Assembly (NCBI RefSeq): GCF_003260195.1
Contig: NZ_QEIH01000003.1
Span: 124,001 to 188,000 of the forward strand
DNA: 64,000 nucleotides
Reading direction: 5' to 3'
Source: Lutibacter citreus
GTDB taxonomy: Bacteria; Bacteroidota; Bacteroidia; Flavobacteriales; Flavobacteriaceae
Part shown: positions 34,007 through 42,430 of the stretch, in pieces
Layout: each line of letters opens with the position of its first letter
How positions within the stretch are numbered: the stretch's first letter is position 1
Notes under the pieces: generated by a model
The model's input: the letters and a program-made list of their open reading frames with translations, nothing else
Database searches by the model: none
What the model was told of the DNA's origin: nothing
Position numbers and translations under genes: made by a program

Positions 34007-35050
34007 TTAATCTGCAGGGTTAACAACACCAGCACTTTCAAAACTAGCCATTTGATTTATGAAAAATTCAGCAGATTGAATTATTGGATATGCAATTACA
34101 GCTCCAGTACCTTCTCCTAAACGTAAACCCAAATGTAAAATAGGATTGGCATTTAAATAATCTAACATTTTTATGTGTCCTTGCTCATTAGAAACATGAC
34201 CAAATAAACAATAATCTAAAACGTTTTTATTTATTTTTTGCGCTACCAATAGAGAAGAAGTAGCTATAAAACCATCAATAATTAATGTCATTTTTAATTC
34301 GGCAGCTTTAAGCATTGCTCCAGTCATCATAGCAACTTCAAAACCACCAAAGTTTTGTAAGTTTTCTAAAGGATTTTCGCTTACTCCATGAAATTCTTGA
34401 ACTTTTGTTAAAATATTAATTTTATTAGCTAAACCTTCATCAGTTAAACCAGCTCCAACACCAATACAAGTTTCAATAGATAGTTTTGTAACAGCACTCA
34501 TTAATAATGATGCGGAAGAAGTATTTCCAATACCCATTTCACCAAAAGAAATTACGTTACTACCATTTGCGTGTTTTTCAGCAACAATTTTAGCAGCTAC
34601 TTCAAAAGCTTTTTCAGTTTGTTCTTTTGTCATTGCAGGTTCTACAGAATAATCTTTAGTTCCGTAAGCAATTTTAACATTAATTAAATTTGCATTTGGT
34701 TCAAAATCATAATTAACACCAGCATCTACAACATTTAAATCAAAACCGTGTTGTTTACAAAAAACATTAATACCAGCGCCACCTTCTAAAAAATTTAAAA
34801 CCATTTGAGGAGTTACTTCTTGTGGACAAGAACTAACAGGGTAACTGTTAACAATACCGTGGTCTCCAGCAAAAACAAGCATTGTAGGTTTACTTAATTT
34901 AGGAGATAATGTATTTTGAATTAAGCATAGTTTTTGAGCTATAATTTCTAAGGTTCCTAATGATCCTAAAGGCTTTGTTTTATTGTCAATTTTATGTTTA
35001 ATTTCTTTAAGAAAATCTTTGTTAGTAGGGGTAATGTTGAATGCTTTCAT
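34007..35050 (-). CDS. cobT: Nicotinate-nucleotide--dimethylbenzimidazole phosphoribosyltransferase
   Basis: Activates the lower-ligand base by moving ribose phosphate from nicotinate mononucleotide to it. The 347-residue protein has the expected NKTKPLGSLGTLE start, VFAGDHGI, the GEMGIGNTSSASLL loop and the catalytic glutamate in LRLGEGTGAVIAYPI. Full length. It lies 8 nt after cobU in the minus-strand operon. Confidence 0.96.
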   Translation of the reverse strand: MKAFNITPTNKDFLKEIKHKIDNKTKPLGSLGTLEIIAQKLCLIQNTLSPKLSKPTMLVFAGDHGIVNSYPVSSCPQEVTPQMVLNFLEGGAGINVFCKQHGFDLNVVDAGVNYDFEPNANLINVKIAYGTKDYSVEPAMTKEQTEKAFEVAAKIVAEKHANGSNVISFGEMGIGNTSSASLLMSAVTKLSIETCIGVGAGLTDEGLANKINILTKVQEFHGVSENPLENLQNFGGFEVAMMTGAMLKAAELKMTLIIDGFIATSSLLVAQKINKNVLDYCLFGHVSNEQGHIKMLDYLNANPILHLGLRLGEGTGAVIAYPIIQSAEFFINQMASFESAGVVNPAD

Positions 35051-35058
35051 AAGGTTAT

Positions 35059-35562
35059 TTATTTAAGTGTAAGTGGTAATCCAGATACCATAAAAATGGC
35101 TTTATCTGCTTTATTTGCAATACGTTGGTTAGTCCAACCTTGTAATTCAGTAAATTTTCTTGCAACGTGTGTTTGAGCGTGAACACCCATTCCAATTTCA
35201 TTAGAAATTATTATAATTTCAGCATTTATTTTAGATAGATTTTCAATTTCAATTGAAGCTAATTCTAATGCTTTTTCTACATTGTTTTCTGAGTCGAAAT
35301 ATAAATTTGTAAGCCAAAGAGTAACACAATCTATTACAACAACAGAATTTTCAGGAATTACTTTTGAAATTTCTTTTTCCTCTTCAATAGTTGTCCAACG
35401 TTCATCTCGGTCATTTTTATGACGTTCAACTCTTTTTTTAAAATCTTCATCCCAAATTCTTGAAGTTGCTAAATAGTAAGGTTTATTACTTAAACCCTCA
35501 GCTAATTTCTGAGCGTAGCTACTTTTTCCAGATCGTTCACCACCTGTTATATAGTAAATCAT
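35059..35562 (-). CDS. cobU: Adenosylcobinamide kinase / guanylyltransferase
   Basis: A bifunctional enzyme that phosphorylates adenosylcobinamide and then attaches GMP, a salvage and late synthesis step. The 167-residue protein starts with the P-loop TGGERSGKSSYA, and shows ERHKNDRDERWTTIEE, VVVIDCVTLWLTNL and ISNEIGMGVHA, all typical of CobU. It is the first gene of the minus-strand operon, with a promoter element just 16 nt upstream. Confidence 0.95.
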   Translation of the reverse strand: MIYYITGGERSGKSSYAQKLAEGLSNKPYYLATSRIWDEDFKKRVERHKNDRDERWTTIEEEKEISKVIPENSVVVIDCVTLWLTNLYFDSENNVEKALELASIEIENLSKINAEIIIISNEIGMGVHAQTHVARKFTELQGWTNQRIANKADKAIFMVSGLPLTLK

Positions 35563-35578
35563 AGATTAAAATTTTTGG

Positions 35579-35586
35579 CAAATGTA
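35579..35586 (-). promoter_or_regulatory. -7 element of the cobU operon
   Basis: The minus strand reads TACATTTG, a full TAnnTTTG match, 16 nt from the cobU ATG. The predicted leader is about 10 nt, too short for a riboswitch. Confidence 0.55.
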
Positions 35587-35639
35587 ATATTTTAATGAAA
35601 ATATGATACTAATTAATCTTATTTAATTATTTTTACAGC

Positions 35640-35835
35640 TGATTATGGTTCTCGAAATCTATTAATTTAGAACGAGTTAAAAGGGAAGTTGGTTAAATGC
35701 CAATGCTGTTCCCGCAACTGTAAGCTTAGTCGATTATTCGATGATTGTTATTAAACTTAAACCACTGTTAAACCAAACGGGAAGGTAAATAACAAAACGC
35801 GAGCCAGGAGACCTGCCAGAATCAGATTAATTAAA
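35640..35835 (+). promoter_or_regulatory. Cobalamin riboswitch
   Basis: The B12 box gagccaggagacctgcca is at 35801-35818, preceded by the core elements gctgttcccgcaactgtaa (35705-35723), aaagggaag upstream and the ccactg...cgggaagg pairings. The order and spacing are those of the cobalamin aptamer class. It lies directly before the BtuB-like receptor and is expected to shut it off when B12 is plentiful. Confidence 0.93.
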
Positions 35836-35836
35836 A

Positions 35837-35850
35837 CTTTCGGGAGAAAG
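35837..35850 (+). promoter_or_regulatory. Hairpin next to the receptor start codon
   Basis: CTTTC / GAAAG with a 4-nt loop, ending 6 nt before the ATG of the receptor. It lies right after the riboswitch aptamer and may be part of its expression platform, acting on translation; this is inference. Confidence 0.4.
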
Positions 35851-35856
35851 GTTATT

Positions 35857-37716
35857 ATGATAAAATACTTTTTAACTATTTTTATTTTTATAATTAGCAG
35901 CAAAACTTTTGCTCAGCTAGATAGTATTCAACAGTTAAAGCTTGTAAATTTAAATTCGGTAAAATTATATCAGCACTCAAAAGGGTATAAAGTAATTTCT
36001 TTAAATGATTCAATAATTTTAAAAAACACAGAGTCTTTTACTTCATTGCTTAGATTTAATTCTCCAATTTATATTAAAGAATATGGTTCTGGAGGAACAA
36101 GTTCTGCTAGTTTTAGAGGTACAAGTGCTTCTAATACCGCAGTTGTTTGGAACGGAATAAATATAAATTCAATTAATAACGGACAAATAGGATTTAATGC
36201 ATTATCTGTTAATTTAATTGATAATATTAATGTTAGAAGCGGTGGTGGAAGTATTGAATTTGGTTCTGGAGCAATTGGAGGAACGGTTCATTTAAATGAT
36301 CAACTTCACTTTGGAAATTATTTAAAAAACCAATTAGTTTCAACGGTTGGAAGTTTTGATACGTATAATAATTTATATAAATTTTCCTTTGGAAGTGAAA
36401 AAATAGCAGCTAAATTTGGTGTTTCTTATAACAAATCTGATAACGATTATAAGTGGTTAGGTACAGATAATTTAAAAAATGAAAATGGAGCTTATGATAA
36501 CTTAAGTTTTAGTTTAGGTTTTGCTTATAAATTAAATAACTTTAGTAAACTGAGTATTTTTTCTACTAAATACAAAGGAAATCGTGAGTTTTCGGGAACA
36601 CTTCCAAATCCTTCTGCAGCTAAAGAAAAGTATAAAGATTTAAATTTTAGAAATTTACTAGAATATAGCTACCATAAAAATGAATTTACCCACGCAGTTA
36701 AATTTGCATATTTAACTCAGGAATATAGATATTTTGCAGATAAAAAATATGATGATTACAGTTTTGGGAAATCTAAAAGGTATTTGTTGAAATATGATTT
36801 TAATTATAAAATTTCTCCAAATTCTATTGTTGAAACATTTTCAGAACTAGAGTCTGTTTTTGGAAAAACAGATCAAATTGAAGAGAAAAACAGAAAACAA
36901 TTCTCACAATCGCTAATTTATACGCAACAGATTGAAAACATTGCTTCAATAAATGCTAAGATTAGAAAAGATTATAATTCAGATTATAAAATTCCATTTG
37001 TTTATGCTTTAGGGGCAGAGTTAAAACCTTTAAGAAATACTTTTATAAGGTTAAATGGTTCTAAAAATTATAGAGTTCCAACGTATAACGATTTGTATTG
37101 GCCAGCTTTGGGTAATTTAGATTTAATTCCTGAATCGTCCTTACAAGGTGAGTTTGGTTTAGGTTATAAAACCGATGAATTTAAGTTAGATTTAGGAGTT
37201 TACTATATAAATTCTAAAGATAAAATTGTTTGGACTCCCGGAGTAGACCCAGAAAAACCAAACGATTGGACTCCAATTAATGTTGCAGAAGCGGTTAATA
37301 AAGGTATAGAATTTACTGCTGCTGTAAACAAGAATATTAATAAACACCTTTTTAATTTTACCCTTAATTACAGTTATACCATTGCTAAAGATAAGAGTAC
37401 TAATAACTATTTAACTTATGTACCCAAACATTTAACAAACGGAAACTTTAGTTATACCTATAAAAGAGTAAGTGCATTTTATCAGCATTTATTTAATGGC
37501 AAAGTCTATACAACAACCGATAATTTAAATAATTATACTGTACCATATTACAATGTAGGGAATATAGGAGTAGACTATAAATTAATTCAAAAAGAAAATA
37601 AAGATTTAAGCTTTGGAGTAAAAGTAAACAATGTATTTAATAAAGAATATCAAGTTTTACCAAGTAGACCAATGCCTAATAGGAATTTTAATATAAACAT
37701 AAACTATAAATTTTAA
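35857..37716 (+). CDS. btuB: TonB-dependent cobalamin receptor, BtuB-like
   Basis: A 619-residue outer-membrane receptor: signal MIKYFLTIFIFIISSKTFAQ, plug domain (SFTSLLRFNSPIYIKEYG, ASFRGTSASNTAVVWNGI, SVNLIDNINVRSGGGSIEFG, GAIGGTVHL), then a 22-strand barrel ending GVKVNNVFNKEYQVLPSRPMPNRNFNININYKF with a terminal Phe. It lacks the N-terminal carboxypeptidase-like domain of Sus-type receptors, as BtuB-type receptors do. The cobalamin riboswitch directly upstream gives the ligand. Three nt separate it from the BtuG-like gene. Confidence 0.9.
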   Translation: MIKYFLTIFIFIISSKTFAQLDSIQQLKLVNLNSVKLYQHSKGYKVISLNDSIILKNTESFTSLLRFNSPIYIKEYGSGGTSSASFRGTSASNTAVVWNGININSINNGQIGFNALSVNLIDNINVRSGGGSIEFGSGAIGGTVHLNDQLHFGNYLKNQLVSTVGSFDTYNNLYKFSFGSEKIAAKFGVSYNKSDNDYKWLGTDNLKNENGAYDNLSFSLGFAYKLNNFSKLSIFSTKYKGNREFSGTLPNPSAAKEKYKDLNFRNLLEYSYHKNEFTHAVKFAYLTQEYRYFADKKYDDYSFGKSKRYLLKYDFNYKISPNSIVETFSELESVFGKTDQIEEKNRKQFSQSLIYTQQIENIASINAKIRKDYNSDYKIPFVYALGAELKPLRNTFIRLNGSKNYRVPTYNDLYWPALGNLDLIPESSLQGEFGLGYKTDEFKLDLGVYYINSKDKIVWTPGVDPEKPNDWTPINVAEAVNKGIEFTAAVNKNINKHLFNFTLNYSYTIAKDKSTNNYLTYVPKHLTNGNFSYTYKRVSAFYQHLFNGKVYTTTDNLNNYTVPYYNVGNIGVDYKLIQKENKDLSFGVKVNNVFNKEYQVLPSRPMPNRNFNININYKF

Positions 37717-37719
37717 ATT

Positions 37720-38787
37720 ATGAAAATCAGTAAATTTTTACTTAGCTTATTTATACTAAGCACAATATTTGTATCATGTGATGATGACGATGAACCTCAA
37801 TTACCAAAAGGTGATTATGAAAATGGCTTAATTATAAGTGGTGAAGGTACTTTTAGTGGGATTTCTGGTTCTACATACTATGTATCAAATGACTACGCTA
37901 CTACAGAAAGTCTTATTTATAAAAAAGTAAATAATGAAGATTTAGGAATCTTTGTTCAATCAATAGCTTTTGATGATTCTAGAGCGTTTATTGTTGTAGA
38001 TAACGCAAATACAATTGCAGTAGTTGATAGATATACTTTTGAAAAAGTTGGAGCTATTACTACAGGTTTAAAAAAACCTAGATATATGACTATAGTTGGT
38101 GATAAAGGATATGTTACAAACTGGGCTGAAGGTGAATATGGAGCCGATGTGGATGATGATTACATTGCTGTTGTAGATTTAAACACTTTAGAAGTTACTA
38201 ATACAATTTCTGTTTCAATTGGTGTTGAAAGAATTATTGCAACTAATGGAAAGTTATTTGTTTCTCATAAAGGAGGAAATGGAACAAATAATATTGTAAC
38301 TGTTATAAACATTGCAACAGAAGCAACTACTGAAATTACTGTAAATGATTTACCAGATGATTTATTAATTGATAATTCAGGAAATTTAGTTGTTTTATGT
38401 GAAGGGAAAGCAGCTTGGACAGGAAATGAAACACCTGCTTCAATTGTAAAAATAAACACTTCAACAAATGCTATTTCTTCTGAATTAGAATTTGAGGCTG
38501 GTGTACACCCAAGCGCATTAGCAAGTAGTTCTTCAAACTTATATTACAATATTGGTAATAAAGTGTATGAAGTTTCTCAATCTGCTACCAATTTACCTAC
38601 AAGTGAATTTTTAGATTCTAGTGTTACTACTTTTTATGGAATGGCTGTAAATAATGGAGAATTATTTGTTTTAGATGCTAAAGATTACGCAAGTGAATCT
38701 GATATAAAAGTATTTGATATGGCTACAAAATCAAACACTCAAACAGTAAAAGGGCCGATTAATGCCTCAAAAATTTACTTTAATTAG
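37720..38787 (+). CDS. Surface lipoprotein beta-propeller, BtuG-like (DUF5074/YncE type)
   Basis: A 355-residue lipoprotein: MKISKFLLSLFILSTIFVSC with lipobox FVSC followed at once by an acidic stretch DDDDEPQ, a known kind of surface-export signal in Bacteroidota. The rest is a YncE-like beta-propeller (VQSIAFDDSRAFIVVDNAN, TTGLKKPRYMTIVGDKGYVT, DLPDDLLIDNSGNLVVLCEG, GVHPSALASSSSNLYYNIGN). Bacteroides BtuG proteins are propellers that sit on BtuB and bind B12 very tightly; position here after a riboswitch-controlled BtuB suggests the same role. Confidence 0.82.
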   Translation: MKISKFLLSLFILSTIFVSCDDDDEPQLPKGDYENGLIISGEGTFSGISGSTYYVSNDYATTESLIYKKVNNEDLGIFVQSIAFDDSRAFIVVDNANTIAVVDRYTFEKVGAITTGLKKPRYMTIVGDKGYVTNWAEGEYGADVDDDYIAVVDLNTLEVTNTISVSIGVERIIATNGKLFVSHKGGNGTNNIVTVINIATEATTEITVNDLPDDLLIDNSGNLVVLCEGKAAWTGNETPASIVKINTSTNAISSELEFEAGVHPSALASSSSNLYYNIGNKVYEVSQSATNLPTSEFLDSSVTTFYGMAVNNGELFVLDAKDYASESDIKVFDMATKSNTQTVKGPINASKIYFN

Positions 38788-38808
38788 TGAAATTATTTAA
38801 ATATTTAT

Positions 38809-38838
38809 GAAAAAGGTCGCCTATGGGCGGCTTTTTTT
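38809..38838 (+). terminator. Terminator of the btuB operon
   Basis: The stem ggtcgcc / gggcggct (one G-T wobble) is followed by a run of nine or more T residues, shared with the end of the convergent gene. Confidence 0.75.
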
Positions 38839-39360
38839 TTATATAAAATCTTTCACTTCATTATTAATAAAAGCCAATGCTGTTAAAGATGGAGGGGGAG
38901 TTTTCATTATTTTTTTTAGAATAGCTTCACGTAATTCTTCAGCATTTGAAATAGAATCTAGTTCAGCTAAATTTTTAATAATACTGATAGTTGTATTTTT
39001 TGAAGTAATTATTACACTCCAGCATTTTTTAGAAATATAAATTTGCTGTGATAAATTATGTTCAAACTCTTGTTCAATAGTATTAATTAAACTTAAGGCG
39101 TATGCTTGTTTGTCATTGTTTATTGAAGTAACTCTAATAATTAAATTATTAGGACTCATGCGTTCTAAAAATAAAGACATTCTTTCGTAAGCTTGAAGTT
39201 TTATAGGCAATGCTTGTTGCTGATTATCTTTTAAAAGTGAAAGTTGCATTTTACGTTCTTCACTTTTAGTATGATTTAAGAAAAAAAGGTAAGCTACAAT
39301 TCCTGTAATTATAGCTGGAATTGTATAACTAAAAAGTTCAATAATTTTCATTAACTCCAT
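38839..39360 (-). CDS. Conserved membrane-anchored protein, function unknown
   Basis: A 173-residue protein with one N-terminal helix (FSYTIPAIITGIVAYLFFL) and a charged, helical cytoplasmic part: PIKLQAYERMSLFLERMSPNNLIIRV, then QEFEHNLSQQIYISKKCW. I recognise this as a recurrent Bacteroidota hypothetical but know no function. The first possible ATG (39360) or the fourth codon Met (39351) could be the start. Convergent with the btuB operon, divergent from the FadL-type gene. Confidence 0.75.
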   Translation of the reverse strand: MELMKIIELFSYTIPAIITGIVAYLFFLNHTKSEERKMQLSLLKDNQQQALPIKLQAYERMSLFLERMSPNNLIIRVTSINNDKQAYALSLINTIEQEFEHNLSQQIYISKKCWSVIITSKNTTISIIKNLAELDSISNAEELREAILKKIMKTPPPSLTALAFINNEVKDFI

Positions 39361-39453
39361 ATTTTATCTTTTGTATAAAAATTTTATCTGCAAAAATAGA
39401 ATACATATTTCAAATAATAGTAAATATTTAATGATTAAAATTATTTTTTAATA

Positions 39454-39473
39454 TGTAACCGTTGTTACATTTG
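39454..39473 (+). promoter_or_regulatory. Dyad operator overlapping the promoter of the FadL-type gene
   Basis: ATGTAAC-CGTT-GTTACAT (39454-39471) is a perfect 7-bp inverted repeat with a 4-nt spacer. It overlaps the -7 element TACATTTG (39466-39473). This is the form of a TetR- or FadR-like repressor site; a second palindrome, tgataattatca, lies at 39487-39498 near the expected transcription start. Confidence 0.5.
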
Positions 39474-39606
39474 CATTTTTGTTTTATGATAATTATCAGT
39501 AATAAAGACTTTTAATGTTTATAGCTTTGAGAAGAAGGGGTAAAATTAATTTCTTATTCCTTTATTTTAATCATAAAACCAAAATTTTTAACCAAATATA
39601 TAAATT

Positions 39607-41016
39607 ATGAAAAATATCTTAAAATTAGCTTTTATGTTATTCTCGGCAATAACTTTTGCTCAAGCCGGTCATATAATGCAAGGTGTTGGTTCTGTTAACA
39701 TGTCAATGGGTGGTGCTTCAACGGCTCAACCAATAGATATAAGTGGAGCTTTACAATGGAATCCTGCAGCAATATCTACTTTTGACAACAAGATATTGAA
39801 TTTTGATTTAGGATTATTCTTTTCGTCTCCAGAATTGAGTTCATCTTATGGACCATTAACCGGGGTTACAGAAGATGATAGAGGTGTTTCTCCAATGCCT
39901 GCACTAGCAATGGTTTGGGGCAATGAAGAGAGTAAGCATACTTTTGGGGTATCTGCATTTGGAATAAGTGGTTTTGGTGTAACATTTCCTCAAAATAATA
40001 ATTACCCACAAGATAGAATGGGAAACGTTAATCCAAATTTTGATCAATCAGCACCAGTTAATCCAATCAACTTTCCTCAAATGGCAGGAGGTTTTGGGCA
40101 TTTAGAGTCGGATTATATGTTACTTCAAGTTGGATTTACTTGGGCGTATGAAATTTCAGATAATTTTTCTGTAGGTATACAACCAACTATTAATTACGGA
40201 GCATTAGAATTGGCGCCAAACCCAATTGCTTCACCTAGTCAAACTTTAGGATATCCAGAAAGTGATAAAGCGTCAGCAATTGGAATTGGAGCACAAATAG
40301 GTGTTTATTATGAATCAGATGGAGGGTTTAAATTAGGAGCTTCATATAAAACAACACAATCGTTTGGTGATTTAGAATTTAAAAATACTTATTTAGATGG
40401 CTCGGCCGCACCAGATGTTTCTTTTAATATGGATTATCCTGCAATATTATCTTTTGGTACGGGTTACTCTAATGAAACAATTGATATTGCATTGGATTAT
40501 AGAATGGTGGATTATGAAAATACTGATGGATTTGCAGAAAAAGGGTGGGAAATTGCTGAAAGCGGACAGATGGCGGGCTTCCCAACAGGAGCTGTTAATG
40601 GTTTTGGTTGGAAAAATATAAATATCCTTTCGGTTGGTTTACAATATAAAGGAATAGAAAAAATGCCTTTAAGAGTTGGGTATACATATAGTAGTAATCC
40701 AATAGATGAGGAATTAGCGTTTTTCTCAACACCAGCAACAGCAGTTATTGCAAATGCATTTCAATTAGGGTTTGGATATGAAATAAATGAAAACTTTACT
40801 CTTAATGGTGTTTTTCATTATGGTAAAAGTGATGGAAAAACTTCAGGTAGCTTGTTAAATCCAACCCCAGCAGTAGATTTTAATGGAGATGGTATGCCTG
40901 ATGGACCTTGGGATGCAACAAGTAATCCTCTTGGAGTTGTGCCAAATAGTGAAGTTGGTTATGAAATGTCAACAAGTATGATAATGTTAGGTTTTTCATA
41001 TACCTTTAAAGAATAA
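39607..41016 (+). CDS. FadL/OmpP1/TodX-type outer-membrane porin
   Basis: A 469-residue outer-membrane protein of the hydrophobic-substrate transporter family. Signal MKNILKLAFMLFSAITFAQ, then the family start AGHIMQGVGSVNMSMGGAS, which resembles the N-terminal hatch with NPA (GALQWNPAAIS), followed by a 14-strand-type barrel (FGVSAFGISGFGVTFP, LQVGFTWAYEISDNFSVGIQ, LSVGLQYKGIEKMPLRVGYTY) and last strand MIMLGFSYTFKE. It imports fatty acids or other hydrophobic compounds. Single gene with a dyad operator upstream and terminator downstream. Confidence 0.92.
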   Translation: MKNILKLAFMLFSAITFAQAGHIMQGVGSVNMSMGGASTAQPIDISGALQWNPAAISTFDNKILNFDLGLFFSSPELSSSYGPLTGVTEDDRGVSPMPALAMVWGNEESKHTFGVSAFGISGFGVTFPQNNNYPQDRMGNVNPNFDQSAPVNPINFPQMAGGFGHLESDYMLLQVGFTWAYEISDNFSVGIQPTINYGALELAPNPIASPSQTLGYPESDKASAIGIGAQIGVYYESDGGFKLGASYKTTQSFGDLEFKNTYLDGSAAPDVSFNMDYPAILSFGTGYSNETIDIALDYRMVDYENTDGFAEKGWEIAESGQMAGFPTGAVNGFGWKNINILSVGLQYKGIEKMPLRVGYTYSSNPIDEELAFFSTPATAVIANAFQLGFGYEINENFTLNGVFHYGKSDGKTSGSLLNPTPAVDFNGDGMPDGPWDATSNPLGVVPNSEVGYEMSTSMIMLGFSYTFKE

Positions 41017-41040
41017 ATAAAACAATTTTTTCAATTTTTT

Positions 41041-41073
41041 AAGAACGACTTCAAAGGAAGTCGTTCTTTTTTT
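41041..41073 (+). terminator. Terminator of the FadL-type gene
   Basis: The stem aagaacgactt / aagtcgttctt with a 6-nt loop is followed by a T run, 24 nt after the stop. Confidence 0.8.
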
Positions 41074-41135
41074 GCGATAAACTTTATTAATATTATAAAT
41101 AATTCTTGTTTATTTGTAATGATAAAAACAACTAA

Positions 41136-42362
41136 ATGCTTCAAAAATATTCAAAAGAACTTTTTTTATTTTCATTTTTGTTATTCATATTTTCAGCAAT
41201 CTATGGATTGATTTTACGTTGGAATTTTGCATTTCCTTCACAATTAATTTCATACAAAAATTTATTACAAGGTCATTCTCATGTGGCATTTTTAGGTTGG
41301 GGTTATTTAACAACAATTGGTGTGATATTTAAATTTTTTATACCAAAAGAAAAAGTTAATAAAAAAGTTTATTTATACACAATAATAATTTGTGTTACAA
41401 CAATTTTATTAATGCTATTTAGCTTTTTACTTAGTGGTTATAAGGCATTTTCTATAATATTACTCTCTGTATTTGGAGTTACTACATATGTGTTATCCTT
41501 TTATTTATTGAAAGATATTAAGGGAAAAGATGTTTCAACAAAATTTGTGAAATTTGGTATTTATTACTATTTAATTTCAAGTTTGGCAACTTGGTTTTTA
41601 GCTTATGTAATTGTAACACAAGGAAAAACTAATTTGTATTACAATTCAGTTTATTTTTATTTACATTTTTTATATAATGGTTTTTTTGTATTCAGTTTAT
41701 TTGGAATTCTTTTTAAAATTATAGAAAAAAAAGGTGTTGTAATTCATTTAAAACATCAAAAGAACTTTTTTACTTTTTTAAATATTGCTGTTATTCCTAC
41801 ATATATCTTATCTGTTTTGTGGAGTACAAAATTAATTATATTTAATGTTGCAGGGTTTTTATCATCTGTATTGCAAGTGGTTGCGTTATTGTATTTATTA
41901 ATAATTATTAAAAATGTTTTAAAAAAAATAGCTTGGAATGGTTTATTAAAAAGACTTTTAATTTTTGCCGTTACAGCATTTAGTTTAAAAATAATAGCTC
42001 AATTGTTATCTTCATTTCCGTATTTTGTAAAGAAATCGTTGGCTTTAAAACCATACCTTATAATAGGTTATTTACATCTTTTTACCTTAGCTTTTATGAG
42101 TGTTTTATTAATTTTTATACTCATAAATATTAAAATATTTAAGTTTAAATCATCAATTTCAACTATTGGAATATATTTATTTTTAACTGGAGTTTTTTTT
42201 ACAGAAATAGTATTATTTACTCAAGGAGGGTTTATTTTAGTAGGAATTAACCCAATAACATCATTTCATATAATAATGCTGCTGTTTAGTTGTTGTATAG
42301 TTTTCGGATTGCTTTTAATTTTAATTGGTGAAATGAAAAAAATAGATTATAATGAAAAATAA
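41136..42362 (+). CDS. Polytopic membrane protein with conserved histidines
   Basis: A 408-residue protein with about 12 membrane helices. Histidines sit at helix positions in motifs LLQGHSHVAFLGWGY (H47, H49), FYLHFLYNG (about 177), GYLHLFTLAFM (about 314) and SFHIIMLLF (about 378). This arrangement recalls haem-binding helices of haem-copper oxidase subunit I or NnrS-type proteins, but no oxidase signature is complete. A haem- or copper-binding role is inference. It has no clear operon partner; the helicase gene follows after 68 nt from its own promoter. Confidence 0.65.
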   Translation: MLQKYSKELFLFSFLLFIFSAIYGLILRWNFAFPSQLISYKNLLQGHSHVAFLGWGYLTTIGVIFKFFIPKEKVNKKVYLYTIIICVTTILLMLFSFLLSGYKAFSIILLSVFGVTTYVLSFYLLKDIKGKDVSTKFVKFGIYYYLISSLATWFLAYVIVTQGKTNLYYNSVYFYLHFLYNGFFVFSLFGILFKIIEKKGVVIHLKHQKNFFTFLNIAVIPTYILSVLWSTKLIIFNVAGFLSSVLQVVALLYLLIIIKNVLKKIAWNGLLKRLLIFAVTAFSLKIIAQLLSSFPYFVKKSLALKPYLIIGYLHLFTLAFMSVLLIFILINIKIFKFKSSISTIGIYLFLTGVFFTEIVLFTQGGFILVGINPITSFHIIMLLFSCCIVFGLLLILIGEMKKIDYNEK

Positions 42363-42382
42363 TTATTTGTCAATAACTTTTA

Positions 42383-42413
42383 TTGCTCAACTTAATTTGG
42401 AATAGTATTTTTG
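42383..42413 (+). promoter_or_regulatory. Promoter of the pcrA/uvrD gene (-33 TTG, -7 TATTTTTG)
   Basis: TTG at 42383-42385 and TATTTTTG at 42406-42413 are 20 nt apart. The predicted transcript would begin about 10 nt before the GTG at 42431, supporting that start. Confidence 0.6.
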
Positions 42414-42430
42414 AATCTTAAAGAATTCCT

